A stretch of DNA of 64,000 nt from Amaricoccus macauensis (lineage in GTDB: Bacteria; Pseudomonadota; Alphaproteobacteria; Rhodobacterales; Rhodobacteraceae), in contig NZ_JACHFM010000006.1 of the NCBI RefSeq assembly GCF_014201905.1, positions 62,001 to 126,000 on the forward strand, written 5' to 3'. The notes under the pieces are model-generated. The model saw nothing but the letters and a program-made list of their open reading frames with translations. It was not told the origin of the DNA and did no database searches. The position numbers were made by a program, and so were the translations under genes. Of this stretch, positions 17,529 through 26,093 are shown one piece after another. The number at the start of each line of letters is the position of its first letter. The stretch's first letter is position 1.

Positions 17529-18548
17529 CTATCGGCGGTATATAGGACGGGTTGCTTCGGTGTTCACGGTCACCCTGCTACTACTGCGCAGACGGCTTCG
17601 CGAATCGCGGCCCATCGTGCCTGCGAGCATAAGCAGGTTGCGCAGCGCGGCGTTGCGATTGAACGGCGACCAGACAGCCGAGAAAGGGACTGGCTCTGGC
17701 TCATCGGCCAACGGCAGGAACACGATGCCCGTTGACGGCAGTTGCGCCGTGGCGGCACTGACGATGGTGACGCCGAAACCCTGCCCAACCATGGACAGTA
17801 GCGTTCCCCGCCCTACGTCGAAGCGCTGGATCGACGGTGCGGGCCAAAGCCCTGCCAGACGCAGCACGATATGGTCATGAACCTGCGGTCCAGTGCCGCC
17901 ATGCCGAACAAGGAACGTCTCTCCCACCAGATCGGCCCAGGTGATCTCCGGTCGTCCGGCAAGGCGATGATTCTCCGGCAGCGCAACCACCAGCGGCTCG
18001 GTCCAGATCGGACGGGCGTGGTAGTCGGGCAGTTCGGGAGCCCCCGCCACGAACGCCACATCCAACCGGTCGGCGCGAAGCTGCATCACCGCCTCGCGGG
18101 CTGTGCCTTCGGTGATCTCGACGTCGATGCCAGGATGGTCTTCGCGGAATTGCGCGATCAGTTCGGCAAGAAAGCTGCGCGGCATCAGAGCATGGATACC
18201 GACGCGCAGTCGGCCGCACTCTCCCGACGCCGCCATACCAGCAGTCTTCACCGCATGGTCGAGTTGATCGACGCCGGCGGCGACCCGCTCGACAAAGAGG
18301 CGCCCGGCCTCGGTAAGGCGGACGCCTCTGGTATTGCGCTCGAACAGAAGGATGCCGAGGTCTTGCTCCAGCGCCTTGATCCTCGCGCTGACGTTGGACT
18401 GGCTGGTGCCGAGCGCCTGAGCGGCGCGGTAGAAGCTGAGATGTTCGGCGACGGCAAGCGTCTGGATCAACGATGCAAGTGGAATGCGCCCCAAACTAAG
18501 TTGATGGCTTGGCGGATTTAACCTGCTCTTTTTCTTCAGCCTGCCCAT
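17529..18548 (-). CDS. LysR-family regulator between tet(G) and traG
   Basis: 339 residues with an N-terminal winged HTH (LASLIQTLAVAEHLSFYRAA, SQSNVSARIKALEQDLG) and the LysR substrate-binding domain (LRVGIHALMPRSFLAELIAQ, LDVAFVAGAPELP). It is co-directional with the tet(G)-like gene, 21 nt downstream of it, and 77 nt upstream of traG. A LysR gene next to tet(G) is known from Salmonella genomic island 1. Whether it controls transfer or resistance cannot be seen. Two pieces of a related lysR survive at 23901-23966 and 25970-26026. Confidence 0.9.
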   Translation of the reverse strand: MGRLKKKSRLNPPSHQLSLGRIPLASLIQTLAVAEHLSFYRAAQALGTSQSNVSARIKALEQDLGILLFERNTRGVRLTEAGRLFVERVAAGVDQLDHAVKTAGMAASGECGRLRVGIHALMPRSFLAELIAQFREDHPGIDVEITEGTAREAVMQLRADRLDVAFVAGAPELPDYHARPIWTEPLVVALPENHRLAGRPEITWADLVGETFLVRHGGTGPQVHDHIVLRLAGLWPAPSIQRFDVGRGTLLSMVGQGFGVTIVSAATAQLPSTGIVFLPLADEPEPVPFSAVWSPFNRNAALRNLLMLAGTMGRDSRSRLRSSSRVTVNTEATRPIYRR

Positions 18549-18569
18549 GCCTATCCGCTACGATCTCAA

Positions 18570-19745
18570 TCACGACGAAGTGGCGAAAGGCCTGCGGAGC
18601 ATTGGCAAGCACATTACATAAAGAAACGCACCGACAATCCAAACCCAACCGTTCCATGCTCCGGCGGTGGCAGAATAGAGTGCCGTAAAGCCAAGCGGTC
18701 CCGCGATGGCGCTTAAATTGGTGAGGCTCGTAAGCGTTCCCTGCAAGGCTCCCTGCTTGTTGTTGCTGACATTATTCGAAAGCATTGCCTGCAAGGCCGG
18801 CATGCCGACACCCCCGGCGGCAAGCAGCAACAGAACCGGAAACACCATCCATCCCTGCGTGACAAAAGCCAGAAGAATGAAGCCAGTCGCATCCGCGGCC
18901 ATGCCAAACAGCAGCGTGCGCCGTTCTCCAAGTCGGCTTGAAAGAGGGCCGGTAACAAACGCTTGAAAAATCGCATGTGTTGCTCCAAACGCCGCGAGCG
19001 ACAAGCCGACGGTCGTGGTGTTCCACTGAAAACGATCCTCACCATATATGACCCATAGGGCCGCCGGCACTTGGCCAATCAGTTGAATAATGAAGAAAAC
19101 TGCGAAAAGCGCAGTTAGCCCACGCAACGCATCGTCCAGCCGGAACAGAACCAATGGTTCGATGTGAACCGACTTTCCGGTCTTGCCATGACCGCGACGA
19201 GTCTCCCTGAGGAAAATGCAGGCAAGCAGGAACGCGATCCCGTTGAGAAGGGCAGCGGCGACAAACGGAGCATGAGCAGAAATACCGCCGAGCATACCAC
19301 CAAGAGCTGGCCCGGCAATCATGCCCGTACCATAGCAGGCCCCCATGTAGCCGAACCACCGTGCGCGCGAACCTTCCCCCGTCGAATCGGCAATGGTTGA
19401 AGCAGCTACGGCTCCGGTTGCTCCCGTGACGCCGGAGACGAGTCGGCCGATATAAAGCACCCACAGGACCGGCGCAGATGCCATGATCGTGTAATCGACT
19501 GCGGCTCCCGCGAGAGAAGCCAGAAGCACCGGACGCCGACCGTAAGCATCCGAAAGTTGTCCAAGCAGGGGCGCGAAGACGACCTGCACCAACGCATAGA
19601 GCGACAGCAAGGCACCATAGTGACCAGCGACCTGCTCCGTCGGCACAAGCTCGCGCAGAAGCGCTGGAAGGACCGGCATGATGAGGCCGAGACCCATGGC
19701 GTCGAGACCCACGATCAGCAGGGCAATGATGGCAGAGCTGTGCAC
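18570..19745 (-). CDS. tet(G): Tet(G)-type tetracycline/H+ antiporter
   Basis: 391 residues with the 12-helix MFS plan, motif A GQLSDAYGRRPVLLAS, and a start (MHSSAIIALLIVGLDAMGLG) and end (RRPFATSS) that recall Tet(G) almost word for word, with scattered substitutions. This suggests a close variant and not the textbook allele. Drug-H+ antiport exports tetracycline-Mg from the cytoplasm. It is divergent from tetR with two tet-operator-like palindromes between. Identity comes from remembered sequence; alignment is needed to set the class boundary. Confidence 0.88.
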   Translation of the reverse strand: MHSSAIIALLIVGLDAMGLGLIMPVLPALLRELVPTEQVAGHYGALLSLYALVQVVFAPLLGQLSDAYGRRPVLLASLAGAAVDYTIMASAPVLWVLYIGRLVSGVTGATGAVAASTIADSTGEGSRARWFGYMGACYGTGMIAGPALGGMLGGISAHAPFVAAALLNGIAFLLACIFLRETRRGHGKTGKSVHIEPLVLFRLDDALRGLTALFAVFFIIQLIGQVPAALWVIYGEDRFQWNTTTVGLSLAAFGATHAIFQAFVTGPLSSRLGERRTLLFGMAADATGFILLAFVTQGWMVFPVLLLLAAGGVGMPALQAMLSNNVSNNKQGALQGTLTSLTNLSAIAGPLGFTALYSATAGAWNGWVWIVGAFLYVMCLPMLRRPFATSS

Positions 19746-19779
19746 CTGAAACTCCAGTGCCGCTCAAGCGCGAGCGACT

Positions 19780-19822
19780 TTATCATCGATAAGTATATGG
19801 ACATAGAACTTATCGGTGATAA
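19780..19822. promoter_or_regulatory. Two tet operators between tet(G) and tetR
   Basis: Two palindromes of the form TTATC-NNN-GATAA: 19780-19792 (centre ATC) and 19810-19822 (centre GGT), 30 bp centre to centre. They occupy the divergent promoter region. In class A-G tet systems a TetR dimer binds each of two operators and represses both genes until tetracycline-Mg binds. Spacing and symmetry fit that model. Confidence 0.85.
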
Positions 19823-19850
19823 ATTGTCAAGCGTTGACGAAGGAGCATGA

Positions 19851-20477
19851 ATGACCAAACTGGACAAGGGCACCGTGATCGCGACGGCGCTGGAACTGCT
19901 GAACGAGGTTGGCATGGACAACCTGACGACGCGAAAGCTCGCTGAACGCCTCAAGGTTCAGCAGCCAGCGCTTTACTGGCATTTCCAAAACAAGCGTGCG
20001 CTGCTTGACGCACTGGCCGAGGCGATGCTGACGGAACGCCACACTCGGTCCCTACCCAAGGAAAACGAGGACTGGCGGGTGTACCTGAAAGAAAACGCCC
20101 TGAGTTTCAGAATGGCGTTGCTCTCTTATCGCGACGGCGCGCGTATCCATGCGGGAACTCGACCGACAGAACCGAATTTTGGCACCGCCGAGGCACAAAT
20201 ACGCTTTCTCTGCACGGCGGGCTTTAGTCCGAAGCATGCCGTTTGGACGCTTTTGGCGGTCAGCAACTATGTAGTCGGTTCCGTTCTCGAACAGCAGGCA
20301 TCTGATGCCGATGAGAGAATTTCGGACAGGTCAGATGTATCCGAGCAAGCACCATCGTCCTTCCTACACGGTCTGTTTCACGAGTTGGAAACAGACAGCA
20401 TGGATGCTGCGTTCAACTTTGGACTCGACAGCCTCATCGCCGGTTTCGAGCGGCTGCGTTCATGTACAACAAATTAG
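19851..20477 (+). CDS. tetR(G): TetR(G)-type tetracycline repressor
   Basis: 208 residues. The N-terminal HTH (LTTRKLAERLKVQQPALYWH) has the TetR recognition helix, and the ligand core (ARIHAGTRPTEPNFGTAEAQ) has the tetracycline-binding residues typical of the classical TetR classes. AAGGAG precedes the ATG. It is transcribed away from the tet(G)-like gene across two operators. It should repress both genes and release on tetracycline-Mg. Remembered TetR(G) differs at scattered positions only. Confidence 0.9.
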   Translation: MTKLDKGTVIATALELLNEVGMDNLTTRKLAERLKVQQPALYWHFQNKRALLDALAEAMLTERHTRSLPKENEDWRVYLKENALSFRMALLSYRDGARIHAGTRPTEPNFGTAEAQIRFLCTAGFSPKHAVWTLLAVSNYVVGSVLEQQASDADERISDRSDVSEQAPSSFLHGLFHELETDSMDAAFNFGLDSLIAGFERLRSCTTN

Positions 20478-20712
20478 GATCAAGACCTACTAATTTGGGT
20501 TGAGGCATGACTCACGGTCTCGCTTGATGGAGGGAGCCGATGACCGGAACCAACACGCTGGCCACATACTTTATTTCGCGAAAGCAAGAGCGTGCAACCA
20601 GGTGAAAATGCCAAGCGAACAGCAATGCCTGCCTCGGGAGAGTAGCGACGGCAATTGCGTGCAATAAGGCTTCTGACGTAAGCTCAGCATCTTCCCCTAG
20701 TCTAGCATCATA

Positions 20713-21351
20713 TTAGCTTGGTGATGGACTTCTCAGATAGCCGATGATCAGCCTGCGGCACTGGCCGATCAGCCCATCGGCGCCGACCCTGACGGGATGC
20801 CGCTGGATCGCCCGGTGCGCGACCGTTTCCAGCACCGTCTCGATCATGGCGGCCGCATCCGCAAGGTCGAGATCGGGCGAGATTTCCTGCCGATGTCGCT
20901 CCAGTTCCGTCTCGATCACCTTCGCCATCCCCCGGCTGATGGCGCGCGTCTTTTCCTCGCGGCCGATGCGCGGTGCGAGATCGTTCAACGCGCGATGCAT
21001 TTCCGGCTCATGCGGATGGGAAACGAGCGCGAACCCGATCATCGCATCCACGGTATCCACCAGCGTCTTCCCTGGCCGCGCCCGGACCATCGCGGTGAAG
21101 CGCGCGAGGACCTCGTCGCTGTAGTGATCGACGACGGCGGCCGCGAGCCCCTGCTTGTTGGGGAAATACTGGTAGAGCGAACCGATGCTCACGCCGGCGC
21201 GCTCCGCGACCCGCGCCGTCGTGAGGTTCACGAACCCCTGCTCCGTCAAAAGCTGAGCGGTGGCGACGATGATCGCCTCCACGGTGGCCTGAGCGCGCGC
21301 CTGCCGGGGGATTTTTCGTGGGTTTACATTCACTTGTGCGGTGCCGGGCAT
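20713..21351 (-). CDS. TetR-family repressor, divergent from an MFS exporter
   Basis: 212 residues when started at MPGTAQVNVNPRKIPRQ; a longer in-frame ATG at 21423 lies across the intergenic region and is less likely. HTH: LTTARVAERAGVSIGSLYQYFPNKQ. The C-terminal half is a helical ligand domain of unknown specificity. It is divergent from the MFS gene at 21435 with an inverted repeat between, so it most likely represses that gene and the overlapping oxidoreductase. Confidence 0.85.
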   Translation of the reverse strand: MPGTAQVNVNPRKIPRQARAQATVEAIIVATAQLLTEQGFVNLTTARVAERAGVSIGSLYQYFPNKQGLAAAVVDHYSDEVLARFTAMVRARPGKTLVDTVDAMIGFALVSHPHEPEMHRALNDLAPRIGREEKTRAISRGMAKVIETELERHRQEISPDLDLADAAAMIETVLETVAHRAIQRHPVRVGADGLIGQCRRLIIGYLRSPSPS

Positions 21352-21373
21352 CGGTCGTCCGAATGCGAATACA

Positions 21374-21399
21374 AAATATGATGGATTCGTCACATATTT
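21374..21399. promoter_or_regulatory. Candidate TetR-family operator
   Basis: Inverted repeat AAATATG (21374-21380) and CATATTT (21393-21399), 12 nt apart, in the 83-nt divergent region between the TetR gene and the MFS gene. The AT-rich dyad stands out in a GC-rich setting. Operator function is inferred from position. Confidence 0.45.
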
Positions 21400-21434
21400 G
21401 AGCCATCGGTCAAACGAGATCAAGGGAGCTTCCC

Positions 21435-22646
21435 ATGAACCGGACTAAGGCCACGATCGCCATCAGCATCGCGTTGTCCATCGTGGCGACGACGCTCATC
21501 CTGCCCATCCTGGCTCCTCTCATCCGGGAGCTGCATCTTTCCGTCGTTCAGGGCGGGTTGATGCTTTCGATCGGCTCCGTCGCCATGGTGGTCGCGGCTC
21601 CTTTGTGGGGCATCGTCAGCGATCGCTACGGGCGCAAGAAAACCATCGTCGCCGGCTTTCTCGGCGTCTTCGCGGGCTACGCGGTCTATACGTTGGTCGT
21701 GGTCGGCGGTCTTTCGGGTGCCATGTCCGTGACCGCCATCTTCCTTGCGCTCACGGCGTCGCGCGCTTTCGTCGGCGCTTTCCTGTCTGCCGTGCCGTCG
21801 GGCGCCCAGGCGTTGATGGCGGATATCACGAGCCCGTCCGAGCGGGCCGGAGGCATGGCCATCATAGGAGGCGCAACCGGTCTCGGCCTGATTGTCGGTC
21901 CCGCGGTGAGCGGCGTCCTCGTGGCCGGCGGCATCACGTGGCCGCTCTATGCGGCGACTGCGCTCTGTGCCTCCGGCGCGCTCGCGGCCCTGTTCTTCCT
22001 GAAGGCTCCGCCTGTGGCTTCGCCGGTCCGTCCGCAGCGGACAAGCCTGTTCTCCGCCGCTCTGCAACCCTGGCTCGTTGCCGGCATCCTGCTTTGGGTC
22101 GCGATCGCGACCGTTCAGATCAGCGCAGGGTTCTATTTTCAGGACAGGCTCAATCTGGACGGAGAGACCGCTGCAGGGATGCTCTCTGTCGCGCTCACCC
22201 TCGTCGGAATTGCGATGTTCGTCGTGCAATTCCTGCAGGTCAGAATCATGGGGTTCACGCCGCGTGCTCTCGTGCTTTCCGGAGCGGGTAGCTGGATCGC
22301 AGGGCTGCTTCTCCTCCTGTCGACGGCGAACGCATCGGCATACTATCTCGCCTACACGCTGCTGGGGCTTGGAGCCGGATTCCTCCTGCCGGGGATCATG
22401 GCCGGGGCATCTCTGGCCGTCGGCCATGACGATCAGGGGGTGGCGGCGGGCCTCGTCTCCGCTTCGCAGGGCATCGGTTTCATCATCGGTCCGGCCGCCA
22501 GCACCATGCTCTATGAATGGAACGAGACCTTGCCGTTCTGGTCGCTCGCCGGGCTGATGGTCGTTCTCATCCTGAGGTTCGCCTTCATTCCGGTGCATGG
22601 TGCCCCATTTCCTAACACTTCGGCTACCGGGGGCGCAGATGTCTGA
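21435..22646 (+). CDS. MFS drug-efflux transporter
   Basis: 403 residues, 12 hydrophobic segments, MFS motif A GIVSDRYGRKKTIVAGF between helices 2 and 3 and a motif-C-like GLIVGPAVSGVL in helix 5, which marks antiporters. A ribosome site AAGGGAG precedes the ATG. Its 3' end overlaps the oxidoreductase gene by 8 nt, so the two are co-translated, and a TetR gene is divergent. The substrate cannot be predicted. Confidence 0.85.
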   Translation: MNRTKATIAISIALSIVATTLILPILAPLIRELHLSVVQGGLMLSIGSVAMVVAAPLWGIVSDRYGRKKTIVAGFLGVFAGYAVYTLVVVGGLSGAMSVTAIFLALTASRAFVGAFLSAVPSGAQALMADITSPSERAGGMAIIGGATGLGLIVGPAVSGVLVAGGITWPLYAATALCASGALAALFFLKAPPVASPVRPQRTSLFSAALQPWLVAGILLWVAIATVQISAGFYFQDRLNLDGETAAGMLSVALTLVGIAMFVVQFLQVRIMGFTPRALVLSGAGSWIAGLLLLLSTANASAYYLAYTLLGLGAGFLLPGIMAGASLAVGHDDQGVAAGLVSASQGIGFIIGPAASTMLYEWNETLPFWSLAGLMVVLILRFAFIPVHGAPFPNTSATGGADV

Positions 22647-23670
22647 TACCCTCAATCGCCAGCTCGTCCTCATCGCGCGTCCGGACGCGAATGTCGGCCC
22701 CGAGCATTTCGAGATGCGCCGTTCGACCGTGCCGGCGCTCGAAGCGGGTCAGGCGCTGGTGCGCGTGCACTGGCTGGGAATCGACGCCACCCAGCGGACA
22801 TGGCTCAACGAGCGTGAGACCTACACGTCTCCCGCCCGTATCGGCAGCGTCATGCCGGGAAGCGGCGTCGGGCAGGTCGTCGCCAGCAGAAGCGAGCTTT
22901 TCAAGGTCGGCGACTGGGTCGTCGGCGAGACGGGCTGGCAGGACTACGCTCTGGCTGCCGGCGAGGGGCTCCACGGGTTCACCCGCATTCCCGAAGGGGT
23001 CGAACCGAGAGCGATGCTGAGCGTCCTCGGCGTCAACGGGCTGACCGCTTATTTCGGGATGACGGAAATCGCAAAGCCGCTCGAAGGCGAGACCGTCTTC
23101 GTCAGCGCCGCCGCCGGCGGCGTCGGGTCGATCGCAGGCCAGATCGCCCGCAAGCTGGGCGCGCGCGTCATCGGGTCCGCCGGTGGGGAACGCAAATGCG
23201 CCTGGGCCCGCGACGTCGCGCGATTCGACGCCTGCATCGACTATCGCGCGGAAGACATGCGCGAGAGGCTCGGCGCACTGGCGCCCGACGGCATCGACGT
23301 GGTGTTCGACAATGTCGGCGGCGCGACGCTGGAAGCCGCACTCGATCATATCGCGCCGCATGCGCGCGTCGTTCTGTGCGGCAGCATTTCCTCCGGCTAC
23401 CGCAACGACGCCTACGGCCGCGGCCCGTCGAACTACATGCAGCTCGCATTCAAACGCGCGCGCATGGAAGGCTTCATCTTCCTCGATTTCGTGGCGCAGT
23501 TTCCGCAGGCGCTCTACCGGATGCTGGCCTGGGTTCAGGCCGGCGACATCCGCTACGAGGAGACCATCAGCCCCGGCCTCGAAACGGCACCCGCCGCGCT
23601 CGCCGGCCTGTTCGAAGGACGCAATCTCGGGAAGCAGCTCGTGCAGGTGTGCTCCTCACAATCCGACTGA
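22639..23670 (+). CDS. NADP-dependent medium-chain oxidoreductase (CurA / leukotriene-B4-reductase type)
   Basis: 343 residues from MSDTLNRQLVLIARP. The nucleotide-binding signature VSAAAGGVGSIAGQIARKLGA is present, as are ISSGYRNDAYGRGPSNYMQL and a C-terminal GRNLGKQLVQV, typical of zinc-free MDR enal/enone reductases. These reduce alpha,beta-unsaturated aldehydes and ketones with NADPH. The start overlaps the MFS gene by 8 nt; an in-frame ATG at 22597 would extend it into that gene. Paired with an exporter and a TetR regulator it could be a detoxification module. Confidence 0.85.
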   Translation: MSDTLNRQLVLIARPDANVGPEHFEMRRSTVPALEAGQALVRVHWLGIDATQRTWLNERETYTSPARIGSVMPGSGVGQVVASRSELFKVGDWVVGETGWQDYALAAGEGLHGFTRIPEGVEPRAMLSVLGVNGLTAYFGMTEIAKPLEGETVFVSAAAGGVGSIAGQIARKLGARVIGSAGGERKCAWARDVARFDACIDYRAEDMRERLGALAPDGIDVVFDNVGGATLEAALDHIAPHARVVLCGSISSGYRNDAYGRGPSNYMQLAFKRARMEGFIFLDFVAQFPQALYRMLAWVQAGDIRYEETISPGLETAPAALAGLFEGRNLGKQLVQVCSSQSD

Positions 23671-23687
23671 TCACAGGAGAAAGTTGC

Positions 23688-24032
23688 ATGAACATCCTTA
23701 TACTCGGCGCTGCCGGCGCCACTGGACGGCTATGCGTGGACGAATGCCTCGCCCGCGGGCATAAGGTCGGAGCATTCGTTCACAACTCGGCGCTGCGAAA
23801 CGCGGGAGAGCGGCTGGAGACGGTGCGCGGAGACCTCAGAAACCGAGCCGACATAGCAATTGCGCTTGAAGGCAGGGACGCCGTTGTCTCGACCTCGATG
23901 CAGTCGATTGACGCCGGCAGTGGCGCGCTCGACAAAGAGGTGTCCGGCCTCTGTGAACCGGGCACCTGCCGATCGCCGCCGCATCAGTCACGTTCTCAGC
24001 AGTCTCGCTGCGTCCGGCCGTGGGTGCAGTAG
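23688..24032 (+). pseudogene. NAD(P)-binding NmrA-like protein, truncated and fused to lysR debris
   Basis: The frame starts MNILILGAAGATGRLCVDEC, with the Rossmann GxxGxxG and the following EGRDAVVSTSM of NmrA/SDR-type proteins, but homology stops near residue 70. From about 23901 the DNA is a minus-strand lysR fragment and the frame runs on as nonsense to a stop at 24032 (114 codons). Family members are about 200 residues or more, so two thirds are missing. It follows the MDR reductase by 17 nt and was probably its operon partner. Confidence 0.75.
23901..23966 (-). pseudogene. lysR fragment, internal piece
   Basis: On the minus strand 66 nt encode GARFTEAGHLFVERATAGVN, matching GVRLTEAGRLFVERVAAGVD of the intact LysR at 17529-18548. 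The flanks do not match: one side is the NmrA-like gene and the other unrelated DNA. It has the same strand and order as the 5' lysR relic at 25970-26026, as if one lysR had been split. Confidence 0.65.
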
Positions 24033-24137
24033 CATGGCTTCCTTGGATTGATGACGCATCGGATAGCCCTCACGCTATGTTGCCAGCTGTCACATATGTA
24101 ACTTGCATAATGGAAGTCACATCGTTATGAATGTGTG

Positions 24138-24647
24138 ATGCAGCGAACAAGCTTTCTGTCATTCGAGTGTCCCGCAGCCCGAGCGCTGGAAAGCGTCGGT
24201 GACTGGTGGAGCATCTTGATCCTGCGAGACGCCTTCCAAGGGCTTAGAAAATTCGATGAATTCGAGAAGAATCTCGGAATTTCCGCGAACATTTTGGCGA
24301 GGCGATTGAAGCATCTCACGGCGGAAGGGTTGTTTGAAAGGCAACGATACAATGATCATCCGCCTCGATTTGAATACGTCCTTACCGACAAAGGGCGGGA
24401 TTTCTATCCCGTAGCAATCGCCCTGTTCGCATGGGGGAACCGGAACCTTGCGCCACATGAAATAGCCATGCGGCTCGGCGACAAAGAAACCGGCAGGGAA
24501 CGAAACGCCATCATGGTCGATGCGGATACTGGAGAAAAAATTACTCCTGAAAACACCGTTCTTCTAGCAGGCCCAGCGGCAACGGAGGAAACGATGCGCG
24601 TCATAAATCGCGTGAAGCGGATAAGCTCAGAAAAAGGAGCGGAATAA
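24138..24647 (+). CDS. HxlR-family winged-helix regulator
   Basis: 169 residues. The HxlR fold is clear: CPAARALESVGDWWSILILR, LGISANILARRLKHLTAEGL, a wing YNDHPPRFEYVLTDKGRDFYPV. The conserved Cys11 is found in redox- or thiol-sensing members. The ATG at 24138 follows an in-frame GTG by one codon. It is 4 nt upstream of a FabF-like gene and probably controls it. Base composition is more AT-rich than the trb genes, a sign of separate transfer. Confidence 0.85.
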   Translation: MQRTSFLSFECPAARALESVGDWWSILILRDAFQGLRKFDEFEKNLGISANILARRLKHLTAEGLFERQRYNDHPPRFEYVLTDKGRDFYPVAIALFAWGNRNLAPHEIAMRLGDKETGRERNAIMVDADTGEKITPENTVLLAGPAATEETMRVINRVKRISSEKGAE

Positions 24648-24651
24648 TCCA

Positions 24652-25911
24652 ATGCGTCGAATTGTTGTAACCGGCATGGGTTTGGTAGGTCCTCTTGGCT
24701 GTGGCGTTGAAATAAGCTGGAAAAGACTTCTCGACGGGAAATCGGGAATTAAGAGTTTGCCTGATGAAATTTCCAGAAATCTTCCGGTGAAAATCGGCGG
24801 ACTCGTTCCTAGCCCGATTGAAGATTCCGAGGCTGGTTTTGATCCCGATTTGATCGTTGACACAAAGGATCAACGAAAAATGGATCGCTTCATTCTGTTT
24901 GCACTTGCGGCCGCGAAGGAGGCTCTCGAAACGGCGGGATGGCATCCCGCGAGCGACTACGAATGTGAGCGCACGGCGACAGTTATTGCCTCTGGTATAG
25001 GCGGCTTTCCTGCTATCGCTTCGGCAGTTCGCATAACGGATACACGGGGAGCAAGGAGGCTCTCACCCTTTACCGTGCCATCGTTTCTCGCCAACCTCGC
25101 GGCAGGACATGTTACCATCAGGTATGGATTTACAGGTCCAATTGGCACGCCTGTAACCGCCTGCGCTGCTAGCGTTCAGGCCATCGGCGACGCCGCACGG
25201 CTGATACGCTCCAACGAGGCCGACATCGCTCTGTGCGGCGGGGCAGAAGCATGCATTGATAAGGTTAGTCTTGGGGCATTTGCTGCCGCGCGAGCACTAT
25301 CCACCGGCTACAATACTACCCCGGAACTGGCGTCGAGGCCATTCGACACCGAGCGCGATGGTTTCGTAATGTCCGAAGGGGCTGGTCTGATCGTCATAGA
25401 GGAGTTGGAACATGCCCTCGCTCGGGGTGCCAAACCCATAGCCGAATTGGTAGGATACGGCACTAGCGCTGATGCACACCATATGACTGCCGGCCCAGAG
25501 GACGGTCGAGGCGCGGCCCGTGCGATGAAAATCGCGCTCCAGAGTGCTGGGTTGAAGCCAGTCAATATTCAACATTTGAACGCTCATTCGACCTCCACCC
25601 CCGTAGGTGACCGCGGAGAAATAGCGGCGATTAAATCCGTCTTTGGCAATCATAATGTGGCCGTGAGCGCCACGAAATCGGCGACCGGACACCTACTTGG
25701 TGCCGCAGGCGGTATTGAGGCAATCTTCACGATACTCGCCCTACGGGATCAAATCGCTCCCCCAACGAGAAATTTAGAAAACCCCGATCCTGTTGCCGCT
25801 GGTATCGACCTCGTTCACCAATCTGCGCGACCCATTCTCATGGAACATGCCATTTCCAACGGGTTCGGCTTTGGCGGCGTTAATTCAAGTGTCGCTTTCC
25901 GGCGATGGTAG
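24652..25911 (+). CDS. fabF: FabF-type beta-ketoacyl-ACP synthase II
   Basis: 419 residues with the full Cys-His-His set of condensing enzymes: C171 (TACAAS), H312 (NAHSTSTPVGD) and H347 (KSATGHLLGAAGG), and GFGFGGVNSS at the end. It would condense malonyl-ACP with acyl-ACP in fatty acid synthesis. A ribosome site AAAGGAG precedes the ATG. Host cells have their own fabF, so this copy, next to an HxlR regulator in resistance cargo, may be an alternative target tolerating FabF inhibitors, or may alter lipid composition. That role is inference. Confidence 0.88.
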   Translation: MRRIVVTGMGLVGPLGCGVEISWKRLLDGKSGIKSLPDEISRNLPVKIGGLVPSPIEDSEAGFDPDLIVDTKDQRKMDRFILFALAAAKEALETAGWHPASDYECERTATVIASGIGGFPAIASAVRITDTRGARRLSPFTVPSFLANLAAGHVTIRYGFTGPIGTPVTACAASVQAIGDAARLIRSNEADIALCGGAEACIDKVSLGAFAAARALSTGYNTTPELASRPFDTERDGFVMSEGAGLIVIEELEHALARGAKPIAELVGYGTSADAHHMTAGPEDGRGAARAMKIALQSAGLKPVNIQHLNAHSTSTPVGDRGEIAAIKSVFGNHNVAVSATKSATGHLLGAAGGIEAIFTILALRDQIAPPTRNLENPDPVAAGIDLVHQSARPILMEHAISNGFGFGGVNSSVAFRRW

Positions 25912-25969
25912 TAACTATATTCATCATTCATCTCGGACGGAAGTTTCCAAGCGATTCGGTTTGCGTTAC

Positions 25970-26026
25970 ATCGGCAACAGCCATAAACTGAATAAGTGAA
26001 ATGAGCGGTATCCTGCCGGGCAGGAT
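25970..26026 (-). pseudogene. lysR fragment, 5' piece downstream of floR
   Basis: On the minus strand the codons read GRIPLISLIQFMAVAD, against GRIPLASLIQTLAVAE near the start of the intact LysR. Homology ends before the HTH. It follows floR directly on the same strand, as lysR does in known floR regions. Only two pieces of this second lysR remain, with the HxlR-fabF block between them. Confidence 0.7.
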
Positions 26027-26031
26027 ACCGC
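26005..26031. repeat. Perfect 13-bp inverted repeat
   Basis: GCGGTATCCTGCC, one G, then GGCAGGATACCGC. It lies 62 nt past the floR stop and overlaps the 5' lysR relic. It could act as an intrinsic hairpin stopping floR transcription, although no U-tract follows, or be a protein-binding dyad left from the old lysR start region. Confidence 0.6.
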
Positions 26032-26093
26032 CATTCACGAGCCTGCGATGACGGGTGCGCCGTATGGGTGACAGCCGTCCTGCCAATCGCCGG

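Noticed and set aside
20478..20712. Short frame starting at 20540 (about 21 codons) and other small frames downstream of tetR
   Set aside because: GGGAG is near, but the peptide matches nothing and the gap shows no other coding signal. I regard this stretch as non-coding.
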